From Clostridium aminobutyricum (GTDB taxonomy: Bacteria; Bacillota; Clostridia; Peptostreptococcales; Anaerovoracaceae), in assembly GCF_017255415.1 (NCBI RefSeq), contig NZ_JAFJZZ010000004.1, positions 62,001 through 126,000 of the forward strand: DNA of 64,000 nt, read 5' to 3'. Made by a program: the position numbers and the translations under genes. Shown here piece by piece: positions 36,683 through 45,278 of the stretch. Position 1 is the first letter of the stretch. Every line of letters begins with the position of its first letter. The notes below the pieces were generated by a model. That model searched no databases. It was not told the DNA's origin and saw only the letters and a program-made list of their open reading frames with translations.

Positions 36683-39235
36683 ATGTTACGTTCTACATTC
36701 TATTCTTTTACAACTGCATTAAGGGGTTTAAATACCGCACAAAAGCAGCTTGATGTGACAGGTCAAAACATTTCCAATATCAGCACAACCGGTTACACGA
36801 GGCAACGTGCCGATACGTATGCGTCTTCTGCTGCCGGATATGGAGATAAATATGCCAGCATAATAAACAGCAGTTTAGTCGGTCAAGGTTCTGTTGTCGG
36901 TGGCATATCGCAGATTCGTGATCCTTTTCTCGACGTACGATTCAGACGCGAGTCTAGTGCTGTAGGGGAGCAAGATGCCAAAGCCGCCTGCATGGAAGAC
37001 ATGGAGCTCATTTTTGATGAAATAGAGTCTTCCGGTTTAATGACCAGTTTCAGTAACCTTATTTCTAAGCTTCAGTCGTTCAGCGGCAACGCCAACAGTT
37101 CCGAATTTGACAGCATTGTACGAGATGCGGCCAGTACATTAGTTAATCAATTGAGGCAATACGCCAGTCAGCTAAGTACTGTTCGAGAAGAACAAGAATA
37201 CCAATTAAAAGAGGTTACCGTTAATAAAGTGAATGACTTATTAACCAATATCGCCAATATAAATGAAAGTATACGATCTCAAGAAGTGGCCGGAGGCTCT
37301 GCTTTGGAACTAAAGGATGAAAGAAATCTCCTTTTGGACGAGCTTTCCTCCTATGTAAAACTAGATGTTACTTATAAAAAAAGTGACCTGCCTAACGGAA
37401 GCTCTGTGAATGATATTTATGTCAGTATGATTGGGGCTGACGGCAGCAAAACCCAGCTCGTATATAACAATGCCGCCGCTAAATTCTCGGCAGCTCTCCC
37501 GGGAGAAAAGGATGCATCAGGCAATACACTTCAGGAAGCAGTTGTTACGATAGACAATTCAGACATTCAGGCTAAAACGATTTTAGATAAGGTAAACCAA
37601 GCGATCAGCAGTATTTCAACGATCAATAACCAGCTCGCTACTATTTTCACTGCACATGGTACAGACACAGATAGTTATGCTGCCGACTTAACAACTGCTA
37701 AATCAGCTCTGGTTACCAATCAGGCATTATATGATGCAGAGACTGATCCGGCAATTAAGAAAACTCTTGGTCAAACGATTGCAGGCTTAAAAACTAAAAT
37801 TAGTGACTTGGAAAAGGCAGATAAGCTTCTTACGAATAGAATAGCAAGTGAAGCAGTATTAACTGATGCTTTCGGATCTAATGTCCATATTGAGAATTCT
37901 ACCGATACGAATTTCGACGGCAATATTGATATTAAAGATTATAGTATTACGCTTTTAAATACGGACAGCACGACACAATCTCTTGTGTCTCAATCTGCCG
38001 GAACAAAACTGACAAAAGCGGATTTAATCAATGCAGGTACCACATTCACCAGTACCACAGCCAATAAAGTACAATCCCAAGGCGCCCTCAAAGGAACCTT
38101 GGACATGCTAAACAGCAAAGGCACTTTTGATTATAACAATAACGAAGTCAGAGGGATCGGATACTATGAAGAGATGTTGAATTCTTTGGCGAATCAATTT
38201 GCATCCAAATTAAACTTGTTAAACAGTATGTACACCACAACGGATGGCGGCTATGCAAATATAACGGATTCCCGTCCCCTATTTGAAACTTCAGACGGTT
38301 CCGATACCATCACAGCCTCCAACATTAAGATTGCAAATGATTGGCTGACAGGAAAATACGGTATTACCGCTACCAAGCAAACAACCACAGACGGATCCAC
38401 CGGAGCTAATGATAACATCCTTCTGATGATTTCGGCGTTTTCTTCTAAATATAACTATAAAACCAGTACGATTGTCGCTCAGGATGCAAACGGTAATTAT
38501 TTGAATCAATCCGGTGACATCTTCGCAAATGGAAGAGATTCTGACGGAAATTATACGTTGAACGGCACCAAGGTCGCCGATAAAAATCTGATCGATTATG
38601 ATACATCCACCGGGCTTTTAAAGGCCAACGTGCTTACGATAACCGATAATGGAGACGGCACTTACTCTACCGGTGGTGCAGTATTCGCAAACGGAAGAGA
38701 TTCAGCAGGAAATTACACCTTAAAACTTGTTGATTCGGAAGGTAATTTGCTCGACGCAGATGGAAACATAACAGGCAGCATCGATCCATCTACTGATATA
38801 ACCAAGAACGGAGACGGCACTTACACCTATGGAGGTCAAACACTCACGAAAGATTCCCAAGGCAATTATGTCGTGAAAGTTGCCAATGAAAAGGCGATCG
38901 CCTATGAAGCGGACGGAAAGACCTTGGATGCAACCTCCAGCTTAAAGGCTCGTACCAATGGTTTCCTTTACAACGGAACATTCCAAGAGTTTCTGACAAA
39001 TATCAGCAATGTACTCTCTCTTGATGTGAGCAGTACAAGCAATTTGCTGGCAAATCACACCACGGTTTTATCTGATATTCAGAATTCAAGGGATGCCCTT
39101 TCATCGGTTTCAATAGACGAAGAAGGAATTAACATGATGCAGTATCAAAAAGCCTATAATGCAGCAGCCAGATTAATGACTACGCTTGATGAAGCCGTAG
39201 GTAAAATCATTGAAATGGGCGTTGTAGGCAGATAA
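36683..39235 (+). CDS. flgK: FlgK hook-filament junction protein (HAP1), enlarged
   Basis: FlgK joins hook and filament. The N-terminus has GLNTAQKQLDVTGQNISNISTTGYTRQRADTYA in pieces typical for FlgK (residues 14-46), and the C-terminus has SVSIDEEGINMMQYQKAYNAAARLMTTLDEAVGKIIEMGV. At 850 residues it is far above the usual 450-600. The extra length lies between about 300 and 780 and includes repeated beta segments with NGDGTY and ANGRDSxGNYTL occurring two or three times. The surface-exposed middle domain has thus grown by internal duplication. GGAGG precedes the ATG; flgN is 14 bases upstream and flgL 14 downstream. Confidence 0.94.
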   Translation: MLRSTFYSFTTALRGLNTAQKQLDVTGQNISNISTTGYTRQRADTYASSAAGYGDKYASIINSSLVGQGSVVGGISQIRDPFLDVRFRRESSAVGEQDAKAACMEDMELIFDEIESSGLMTSFSNLISKLQSFSGNANSSEFDSIVRDAASTLVNQLRQYASQLSTVREEQEYQLKEVTVNKVNDLLTNIANINESIRSQEVAGGSALELKDERNLLLDELSSYVKLDVTYKKSDLPNGSSVNDIYVSMIGADGSKTQLVYNNAAAKFSAALPGEKDASGNTLQEAVVTIDNSDIQAKTILDKVNQAISSISTINNQLATIFTAHGTDTDSYAADLTTAKSALVTNQALYDAETDPAIKKTLGQTIAGLKTKISDLEKADKLLTNRIASEAVLTDAFGSNVHIENSTDTNFDGNIDIKDYSITLLNTDSTTQSLVSQSAGTKLTKADLINAGTTFTSTTANKVQSQGALKGTLDMLNSKGTFDYNNNEVRGIGYYEEMLNSLANQFASKLNLLNSMYTTTDGGYANITDSRPLFETSDGSDTITASNIKIANDWLTGKYGITATKQTTTDGSTGANDNILLMISAFSSKYNYKTSTIVAQDANGNYLNQSGDIFANGRDSDGNYTLNGTKVADKNLIDYDTSTGLLKANVLTITDNGDGTYSTGGAVFANGRDSAGNYTLKLVDSEGNLLDADGNITGSIDPSTDITKNGDGTYTYGGQTLTKDSQGNYVVKVANEKAIAYEADGKTLDATSSLKARTNGFLYNGTFQEFLTNISNVLSLDVSSTSNLLANHTTVLSDIQNSRDALSSVSIDEEGINMMQYQKAYNAAARLMTTLDEAVGKIIEMGVVGR

Positions 39236-39249
39236 AGGAGAGATGGAAT

Positions 39250-40272
39250 ATGAGAGTGACACAAACAATGATGTCTCGTCAGTATACCGCTCGAGTGAGC
39301 AATGTACTGAACAGCATGAATTATGTTAATAAGCAAGTAGGGACTGGCCGAAAATTCTTTAAGGGCTCTGAAAATCCATCTGCTGCTGCACAAGCTTATC
39401 AGCTTAGGCGACAAACCGCCCAAACAGAGGACTATTTGTCCAATTTAGAAGATGTGACTTCTTCTCTTCAGACGAAAGAAAGCAGCATGACACAGGTCAA
39501 TAAGGCCTTGGAGGATGTGTACAGCAGTCTTATCGGCATATTGAACGAAACAAACAACACCGATACGAAATCAATTGTAGCGCAGCAGCTCCGTTCGGTT
39601 CAGAAAACTATTGTCATGGATATGAATACCAAGTACGGAGACAAATTTCTTTTCGGCGGCAGTGATGTGTCAGATGTTCCGTTTGAACTAGGCACTGACG
39701 GTTCTTTAAAGTACCGAGGTGTCGATGTATCTGGCAGCGGTTCTTTCACCTACCCTGACGGTACGACAGAAGACGCTATGGATGTTTTAAAAAAGCTTTC
39801 AAATGACAGCCTATACACGGATCTAGGGTTCGGCCTTTCGTTTTCCAACGGGGAAGTAGTCGGCGGAACGGCCTATAATTCGGCAACACCTGGTCTTAAT
39901 GTTTTAGGCTATGGCACAGATAGCAACGGAATGTCTAACAATGTAGTATTGTTACTTGGACAAATTGCTGACAAATTGGATGATAACTGCTCTTCCTCTG
40001 AATTAAATGATTACGTTACTAAATTCTTAGAAGAGAAGCAAAATGTTTTGGACAATATTACGAAAGTGGGCAGCGAAAGTACTTTCTTAGAATATACAAA
40101 ATCAAGATTGGAAGATGTTCAAGATAACTTGGCAGAGAAATCGAGCAAAGCGGAATATATTGATTCTGAAGAAGCCATCATGAATCTAAATATGGTGGAC
40201 TATATGTATCAAGCTGTGTTAAAGACTAGCTCGAATATTCTTTCCATTTCTTTTATTGATTTTATGAAATAA
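39250..40272 (+). CDS. flgL: FlgL hook-filament junction protein (HAP3)
   Basis: FlgL is the second junction protein, related to flagellin. The 340-residue protein begins MRVTQTMMSRQYTARVSNVLN and has the flagellin-type helix KKFFKGSENPSAAAQAYQLRRQ (variant KFFKGSENPSA). Its C-terminal helix SSKAEYIDSEEAIMNLNMVDYMYQAVLKTSSNIL is the flagellin-like D0/D1 return. Length is normal for FlgL. It follows flgK by 14 bases with AAAGGAGAG before the ATG. A 68-base gap then leads to the yviE-like gene. Confidence 0.94.
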   Translation: MRVTQTMMSRQYTARVSNVLNSMNYVNKQVGTGRKFFKGSENPSAAAQAYQLRRQTAQTEDYLSNLEDVTSSLQTKESSMTQVNKALEDVYSSLIGILNETNNTDTKSIVAQQLRSVQKTIVMDMNTKYGDKFLFGGSDVSDVPFELGTDGSLKYRGVDVSGSGSFTYPDGTTEDAMDVLKKLSNDSLYTDLGFGLSFSNGEVVGGTAYNSATPGLNVLGYGTDSNGMSNNVVLLLGQIADKLDDNCSSSELNDYVTKFLEEKQNVLDNITKVGSESTFLEYTKSRLEDVQDNLAEKSSKAEYIDSEEAIMNLNMVDYMYQAVLKTSSNILSISFIDFMK

Positions 40273-40340
40273 TATAAAAAAATAATGTATTGGCAAGGAT
40301 GCCATCATCGATAGGTGTGTGTTTTACAAGGAGGATAAAA

Positions 40341-40943
40341 ATGAAACCGCTTATAGAGATTCAAACAGTCCCTATTTCTATTGAGTTTAAAACTACTTCT
40401 GCAAGTTTTCAGCCGACTGAATCAACAGCACAGTTGGAAATGACAACGGACAAAGGAGGCTTGCAAATCAAAAGCAGTCCAATCAAATTGAATGTGGATA
40501 CTTACGAGGCCCGAAAAAGCGTCAATCCAACGTTGAAGGCCAATATGGAGAAATTTGCTTCAGACGGGAAGCAGGCGGCATACGAAGCGACTGCTCAGTA
40601 TGCTCAAGAAGGGAAAATTCTTCTGAACATTCATTTGAATCAGGATGCCTTCCAGCAAATTGCAGATTTAAGATTAGGAAACAATGAACATAAGACCCCT
40701 AACATTAAATGGATTCCTGAGCATCCGGCGGATATATCTTGGGAACCCGGTGATATGACTATTAAATACGAAACGGATAAACTAAATTTCGACTTCAAAC
40801 AAAACAAACAGCCGTTGGAGTTCGTTCCGGGAGATATCGAGTTTGTCATTAATCAAAGACCGAAAGTGATTGTCACCTACGTAGGTGATCCTCTCTATGT
40901 TCCGCCAAGCGCTGCTCCTGATTATATCGATACAGAAGCATAA
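40341..40943 (+). CDS. yviE: YviE-like protein (DUF6470)
   Basis: The 200-residue protein corresponds in position and pattern to YviE of Bacillus, between flgL and fliW; its function is unknown. It opens KPLIEIQTVPISIEFKTT, contains a repeated aromatic/acidic beta pattern, and has WIPEHPADISWEPGDM followed by a near repeat ending in FVPGDIEFVINQRP. The ATG at 40341 has a perfect AAGGAGG site seven bases upstream; the longer open frame from 40290 has none. No signal peptide or membrane segment is seen. The P-x-D/P-G-D repeats suggest a small beta-sandwich. Confidence 0.8.
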   Translation: MKPLIEIQTVPISIEFKTTSASFQPTESTAQLEMTTDKGGLQIKSSPIKLNVDTYEARKSVNPTLKANMEKFASDGKQAAYEATAQYAQEGKILLNIHLNQDAFQQIADLRLGNNEHKTPNIKWIPEHPADISWEPGDMTIKYETDKLNFDFKQNKQPLEFVPGDIEFVINQRPKVIVTYVGDPLYVPPSAAPDYIDTEA

Positions 40944-40966
40944 ATGAGGTAATTAGAGGTAATTAT

Positions 40967-41413
40967 ATGAATACAAAATATTTTGGGGATATCACGATCC
41001 ATGAAGATGAGATCATAACATTCCCTACAGGCGTTTTTGGTTTTGAAGATAATACACAATACGTGCTGTTATCTTTTAAAGATGATACTGAGGAAAGCAG
41101 TGAAGATTTTCTCATGTGCCTTCAATCCGTAGAGGATTCAGACCTTGCTCTTATTGTCATGAATCCATACTATATCCAGCCAAATTACGACCCTTATCAA
41201 GTATCGGATAAGATCTTCGCAGAGATTTCTTTAGGCGAAGAAACGAAGCATACCGTTACCTGTGTAGCTGTGATCCGTGAAGATTTTAAACAATCAACGA
41301 TCAACTTAAAATGCCCTATTTTTATCAATCTTGAGAATAACCTGGCAAAGCAAATTATACTGGAAGATACCAACTATTCTATGCGCCACCCGATTGCCGA
41401 AAAGGAGGTATAG
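40967..41413 (+). CDS. fliW: FliW flagellar assembly factor and CsrA antagonist
   Basis: FliW binds CsrA and relieves repression of flagellin translation; free flagellin competes for FliW, giving a homeostatic loop (known in Bacillus). The 148-residue protein has the FliW pattern TKYFGDITIHEDEIITFPTGVFGFEDN at the N-terminus, LCLQSVEDSDLALIVMNPYYIQPNY in the middle and LKCPIFINLENNLAKQIIL near the C-terminus. Length is normal. csrA begins three bases after its stop, so the two are coupled. The target fliC leader lies 1.8 kb downstream with a Kelch gene in between. Confidence 0.96.
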   Translation: MNTKYFGDITIHEDEIITFPTGVFGFEDNTQYVLLSFKDDTEESSEDFLMCLQSVEDSDLALIVMNPYYIQPNYDPYQVSDKIFAEISLGEETKHTVTCVAVIREDFKQSTINLKCPIFINLENNLAKQIILEDTNYSMRHPIAEKEV

Positions 41414-41416
41414 CGT

Positions 41417-41653
41417 ATGCTGATATTAACAAGAAAGCAAGGGGAAGCGTTCCTTTTGGGGGATGACATCGTGATTTCCGTCTCTGAAATCAACGGAGAT
41501 AAAGTTCGAATCGCCATCGATGCCCCCCGAGAGATCAAAATACTTAGAAAAGAGTTGAAAGATGCCGGAGAGCTTAATAAAGAATCTGCCACCACCGCTT
41601 CTTCAAAAGAGGCGATTTCCAACATAGCTGATTTATTTAAAGATCACAAATAA
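41417..41653 (+). CDS. csrA: CsrA RNA-binding translational repressor
   Basis: CsrA dimers bind GGA motifs in hairpin loops of mRNA leaders and block ribosome access. The 78-residue protein starts MLILTRKQGEAFLLGDDIVI with the conserved beta-1 strand LTRKxGE, and has VRIAIDAPREIKILRKEL carrying the RNA-contacting Arg in PREI. A Ser/Ala-rich tail follows. AAGGAGG overlaps the end of fliW. A matching target, a GGA tetraloop hairpin and GGA-rich ribosome site, is seen in the fliC leader (43440-43473). Confidence 0.97.
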   Translation: MLILTRKQGEAFLLGDDIVISVSEINGDKVRIAIDAPREIKILRKELKDAGELNKESATTASSKEAISNIADLFKDHK

Positions 41654-41697
41654 TCAACAGAACTATTCGAATTTATAATATTTTTCAATATGTTAGT

Positions 41698-41733
41698 AAA
41701 GGCTCAACAACTAATTTTAGTATGCTGAGCCTT
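41698..41733. terminator. Bidirectional terminator between csrA and Kelch gene
   Basis: AAAGGCTCA (41698-41706) and TGAGCCTTT (41725-41733) pair around an 18-base loop, with T-runs on both sides. It separates convergent csrA and the Kelch gene. Confidence 0.85.
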
Positions 41734-41784
41734 TTTGTTTTCAGTAAATTGAAAAAAGTGTAGGGTAATCCTTTATTCTATATT

Positions 41785-43152
41785 TTATCTAGTTACTCTA
41801 ACATAAATCTGATACATTTCTCCGTTATAAGTTGCTTGAATGATGGTCAAGCCCCTGTTTATACCGATAATCACTCCATCAGATGAAACTGTTGCAATAC
41901 TTTCGTCCATAGAGCTCCATGTAACTTCGCTTATATCATCTGTTACATATAAAGCAGCTGTTTCTCCAATCTTCAAATGTACAGCAGAACGTAATACGTC
42001 AGTTCCTGCTACTACTTTAATTGGAATGCATTCATTAAAGGTACCGTCTGCATCTTGCACATAAATATCTGTATTGCCCGCAGATACTGCCGTTACTTTT
42101 CCGTTACCGTCAACTGTAGCTACGGATTCATTTGTAGAACTCCATGTGTAATTAGTATTCTTATTTAGATTGTATGAGTTGCTAAGTTGAACAGTATCCC
42201 CTTCTTCAAGTAAGACGGCTAAAGAAGGAGTAGGCATCTCATTACTTACATCAAGGGATTCAACTACTTTTAAGGCACCACTAGAGTTAATGCCACCAAT
42301 AGCATAAATTTTACCCCCTACTGCTGTAGTTCCTAAATTCTGCCTTTTGGTAAGCATAGATGGACCATTAGTCCATGTATCAGTTTGTGTATCATAGATT
42401 TCTACTTTATCAAGATAACTTTCCGAAGGGCTATAGCCACCAATAACATAAATTTTATTGCCTACCACTGATAAACTTAACGCACATCTTCTTGTAGGCA
42501 TAGATTGACCTGTAGTCCAGGTATCGGTTTGTGTATCATAGATTTCTACTTTATCAAGAATATTTCCACTTCCACCGGAGCCACCAAATACATAAATTTT
42601 ATTCCCTACTGCTGCAGTACTGAGTTGATCCCTTTTTGTGGGCATGGATTGACCTGTAGTCCATGTGTCTGTTTGTGTGTCATATATTTCTACAGTAGTA
42701 TACCACTTATTACCTGCATCGGAACCACCAAATACATAAATTTTATCCCCTACTGCGGATGAGCTTATGTGCTGCCTCGTTACAGTCATAGGTTGACCCA
42801 TGGTCCAGGTGTCTGTTTGAATATCATAGATTTCTACAGATTTAGATGAACCACCAATGATATAAACTTTCCCCTCTACTAATGAACAACCAAAACCCGT
42901 CTTATATATAGGCATAGATTGCGCTATAGCCCATGTATCGGTTTCTGTATCATAGATTTTTACAGTATGGCCTGAAGATATTGCGCCGAACACATAAATT
43001 TTATTTCCTACTGTACAAGCCTCCGCTGGATTTGTCTTTTCAGGCACTGGTGTCTCCGATTGCCAAGTTGCAGCCTCTGTTGCCCATACGCTAACGCTGG
43101 ATAATCCTAAAATTAAACATAGTGTCATAATAATTGCTATAAATCGTTTCAT
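41785..43152 (-). CDS. Secreted Kelch-repeat protein with Ig-like (BIG2) domains
   Basis: The 455-residue protein has a signal peptide (residues 1-24, ending SVWA). Residues about 45-310 hold six Kelch repeats of about 47 residues with GNKIYVFGGxxxxxxxxKVEIYDTQTDTWTxGQSMPTxR, which should build a six-bladed propeller. Residues about 312-455 form two BIG2-type Ig domains (YTWSSTNESVATVDGNGKVTAVSAGNTDI, and a diverged copy). No wall-anchor motif is present. It is transcribed against its neighbours and separates fliW-csrA from fliC, which are adjacent in Bacillus. AAGGAG precedes the ATG. Its ligand is unknown. Confidence 0.85.
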   Translation of the reverse strand: MKRFIAIIMTLCLILGLSSVSVWATEAATWQSETPVPEKTNPAEACTVGNKIYVFGAISSGHTVKIYDTETDTWAIAQSMPIYKTGFGCSLVEGKVYIIGGSSKSVEIYDIQTDTWTMGQPMTVTRQHISSSAVGDKIYVFGGSDAGNKWYTTVEIYDTQTDTWTTGQSMPTKRDQLSTAAVGNKIYVFGGSGGSGNILDKVEIYDTQTDTWTTGQSMPTRRCALSLSVVGNKIYVIGGYSPSESYLDKVEIYDTQTDTWTNGPSMLTKRQNLGTTAVGGKIYAIGGINSSGALKVVESLDVSNEMPTPSLAVLLEEGDTVQLSNSYNLNKNTNYTWSSTNESVATVDGNGKVTAVSAGNTDIYVQDADGTFNECIPIKVVAGTDVLRSAVHLKIGETAALYVTDDISEVTWSSMDESIATVSSDGVIIGINRGLTIIQATYNGEMYQIYVRVTR

Positions 43153-43177
43153 ATTTTCTCCTTCTCTCTTGTTGTAT

Positions 43178-43206
43178 ATTTTAACAATATTGTTTCATGT
43201 TACCAA
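43178..43206 (-). promoter_or_regulatory. Sigma-A-type promoter of Kelch gene
   Basis: On the minus strand TTGGTA (43206-43201), 17 bases, TAAAAT (43183-43178), about 25 bases before the Kelch start. This suggests the gene is not under the sigma-D control of its flagellar neighbours. Confidence 0.45.
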
Positions 43207-43336
43207 TATAATTACAATTCTTTATTTTTATATTGTCCCATAATATAATAAAGTTTTATATCATTACTAAAAATTCGGCTGATTATGGTTTGTTAACAAT
43301 CTAAAAAATATTTTTCCTCTTTTTTTATTTTTAGTC

Positions 43337-43363
43337 TTAAGTTTCTTCCAAATTTTACGATAT
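43337..43363 (+). promoter_or_regulatory. Sigma-D/FliA-type promoter of flagellin gene
   Basis: TTAA (43337-43340), 15 bases, TACGATAT (43356-43363), about 118 bases before the fliC start. The spacing and CGATAT match the other three candidate sigma-D promoters in the window; the first two bases of the -10 differ from GC. Confidence 0.65.
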
Positions 43364-43439
43364 ATCAGGTAATAAGACAATGGGGTGTTGGTTGCGTACG
43401 AACTGATGCCCTCGTCTTGGACAACTAATCATTGAGAAA

Positions 43440-43473
43440 GAGCAAAGGATTGCTCGAAACTATTTCAAGGAGG
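43440..43473 (+). promoter_or_regulatory. Predicted two-site CsrA target in the flagellin mRNA leader
   Basis: GAGCAA (43440-43445) pairs perfectly with TTGCTC (43450-43455), leaving an AGGA tetraloop. The second site is AAGGAGG at 43467-43473, which is also the ribosome site. GGA in a short loop plus GGA over the Shine-Dalgarno is the arrangement known for hag of Bacillus, and csrA and fliW are encoded just upstream. Confidence 0.7.
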
Positions 43474-43481
43474 AAATAAAA

Positions 43482-45206
43482 ATGAGAATTCAACACAATA
43501 TCGCTGCTATTAACTCAAATAGACAGTTAGCATCCAACAATAACGCTATTGGCAAGAACTTAGAAAAGTTATCATCCGGTTACAAAATCAACAGAGCCGG
43601 AGACGACGCTGCCGGATTAGCCATTTCCGAAAAAATGAGATCTCAGATCACTGGTTTATCGAAGGCTCAGGACAATGCAAACGACGGTATTTCCCTTGTT
43701 CAGACTGCTGAAGGTGCGTTAACTGAAGTACACAGCATGCTAAACAGAATGACTGAACTTGCTACTCAGTCCGCTAACGGAACTTTTGACGATGCGACTG
43801 ATAGAGCAAACCTTCAGAAGGAAGTGGACTCCCTACTTTCTGAAATTGACAGAATCGCAGATTCAACAAACTATAATGGAATCAACCTATTGGACGGTTC
43901 CCTTGGCGGTGGTGTAGCCGGTAGCGCCGGTGGTACCGTTTATACAGGTGCTAGCATCGCGAAGACTGCTGCTGCTACACTACAAGGCGTGGCTTTTAAT
44001 GCAGCAGGTTTAGGTGCGGCTGTTGCCTCTGTAGCTGCAGCAACAGATACCTTCTCTGTTAATGGTCAAAAACTGAAGATAGACTGGACTAAGGGTGATG
44101 CGAAAACCATTGCCGATCAACTTACTGCTGCAACAACCGGATTATCTACAGATCAGGCAAAGGATATGGCAACTAAGTTAACTGATTTGTTTAATGCTCA
44201 GATGAAAGAGCAGGGACTTAACGGTTCTGTAAAGATTACTTCTGATGGTACAAACTTTGTTTTTGCTAGTACCGATAAAACTGCAAATTCTGAGTTCTCC
44301 TTTATAGGAACAACGAGTGCTGCCGGCACTACTGTTACAAGTTTAGGGGCCGCACTAATGAGTAGTACAGCAGCAACAGATAATTCTGCGATAGAAAATA
44401 CCGCTAAGCTAACTTACAACGGTGAAGCTTTAGCATCTGGTGACACTTTTACCATGACAATTAACGGCGTAAAGAGTCAGGTAAAGCTTGGAGCTGGAGC
44501 ATCTATAAAGAAGGGTGATGATCTAACAGGAACAACCGTTTCAACAATCCTGCAAACTGCTATTAGAGCTGCAGCTAGCAGCTACAATACTACATTAGGT
44601 TTAATTAAAAATGTCAAAGATACCGATTCCGGCTTAACCGGCTTAGATTCAGATGACTTTACAGCAGAATTTGACAAAAGCGGAGCTCTTGTTGTGAAAT
44701 ATACTGGTGACGTAGAGGGTGTTTCTTTCAGCTTTAGTGATATCGGTGATAAGACAGTTGCCTCTTCTTTAGGTTTAGGCACAGGTAGCAGTAAAGTAGG
44801 CGGCGGCCGCGGCCTAACGCTTCAGATCGGTGATACTGCTGAAAAGTTTAATAAACTTACTGTAAGCGTTGACTCCATGAGTTCTAAATCTTTAGGTATT
44901 AGTGATGTTAATATTAGTACCCAGGCAGGAGCATCTGAAGCAATCGACAAGATTAAGACGGCTATTAACTCCGTATCCTCCACAAGAGGTGACCTCGGTG
45001 CTGTACAGAACAGATTGGAACACACCATTAACAACTTAGGTGTAACGGAAGAAAACATGACATCTGCTGAATCCCGTATCAGAGATACAGACATGGCGAA
45101 GGAAATGATGCAATACACAAAGAATAACATTCTGATCCAGGCTTCCCAGGCAATGCTTGCTCAAGCAAACCAGTTGCCACAGGGCGTTCTTCAGTTATTG
45201 GGTTAA
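43482..45206 (+). CDS. fliC: Flagellin
   Basis: This is the filament subunit (hag in Bacillus). The 574-residue protein has the conserved D0/D1 N-terminus [16 protein letters not shown] and [30 protein letters not shown] (residues about 28-57). The C-terminus carries [39 protein letters not shown] and ends QLLG. Between about 145 and 485 lies a variable Ser/Thr/Ala/Gly-rich region forming the exposed outer domains, where O-linked modification usually occurs. AAGGAGG precedes the ATG. It has its own sigma-D-like promoter, a structured leader and a strong terminator. Convergent to it is the phosphonate operon. Confidence 0.98.
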   Translation: MRIQHNIAAINSNRQLASNNNAIGKNLEKLSSGYKINRAGDDAAGLAISEKMRSQITGLSKAQDNANDGISLVQTAEGALTEVHSMLNRMTELATQSANGTFDDATDRANLQKEVDSLLSEIDRIADSTNYNGINLLDGSLGGGVAGSAGGTVYTGASIAKTAAATLQGVAFNAAGLGAAVASVAAATDTFSVNGQKLKIDWTKGDAKTIADQLTAATTGLSTDQAKDMATKLTDLFNAQMKEQGLNGSVKITSDGTNFVFASTDKTANSEFSFIGTTSAAGTTVTSLGAALMSSTAATDNSAIENTAKLTYNGEALASGDTFTMTINGVKSQVKLGAGASIKKGDDLTGTTVSTILQTAIRAAASSYNTTLGLIKNVKDTDSGLTGLDSDDFTAEFDKSGALVVKYTGDVEGVSFSFSDIGDKTVASSLGLGTGSSKVGGGRGLTLQIGDTAEKFNKLTVSVDSMSSKSLGISDVNISTQAGASEAIDKIKTAINSVSSTRGDLGAVQNRLEHTINNLGVTEENMTSAESRIRDTDMAKEMMQYTKNNILIQASQAMLAQANQLPQGVLQLLG

Positions 45207-45230
45207 TCATTCTCATTGCAAGAACATCAA

Positions 45231-45257
45231 AAAAGACGAGCAATTCGCTCGTCTTTT
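45231..45257. terminator. Bidirectional terminator between flagellin and phosphonate operon
   Basis: AAAAGACGAGC (45231-45241) pairs exactly with GCTCGTCTTTT (45247-45257) around a five-base loop, with A and T tracts on the two sides. It serves fliC on plus and the phosphonate operon on minus. Confidence 0.93.
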
Positions 45258-45278
45258 TATATTCATTGGTATTTTAAT

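Noticed and set aside
38500-38900. Repeats in flgK considered as a CRISPR-like or tandem DNA array
   Set aside because: They are coding repeats with diverged DNA and uneven spacing; they explain the enlarged FlgK domain only.
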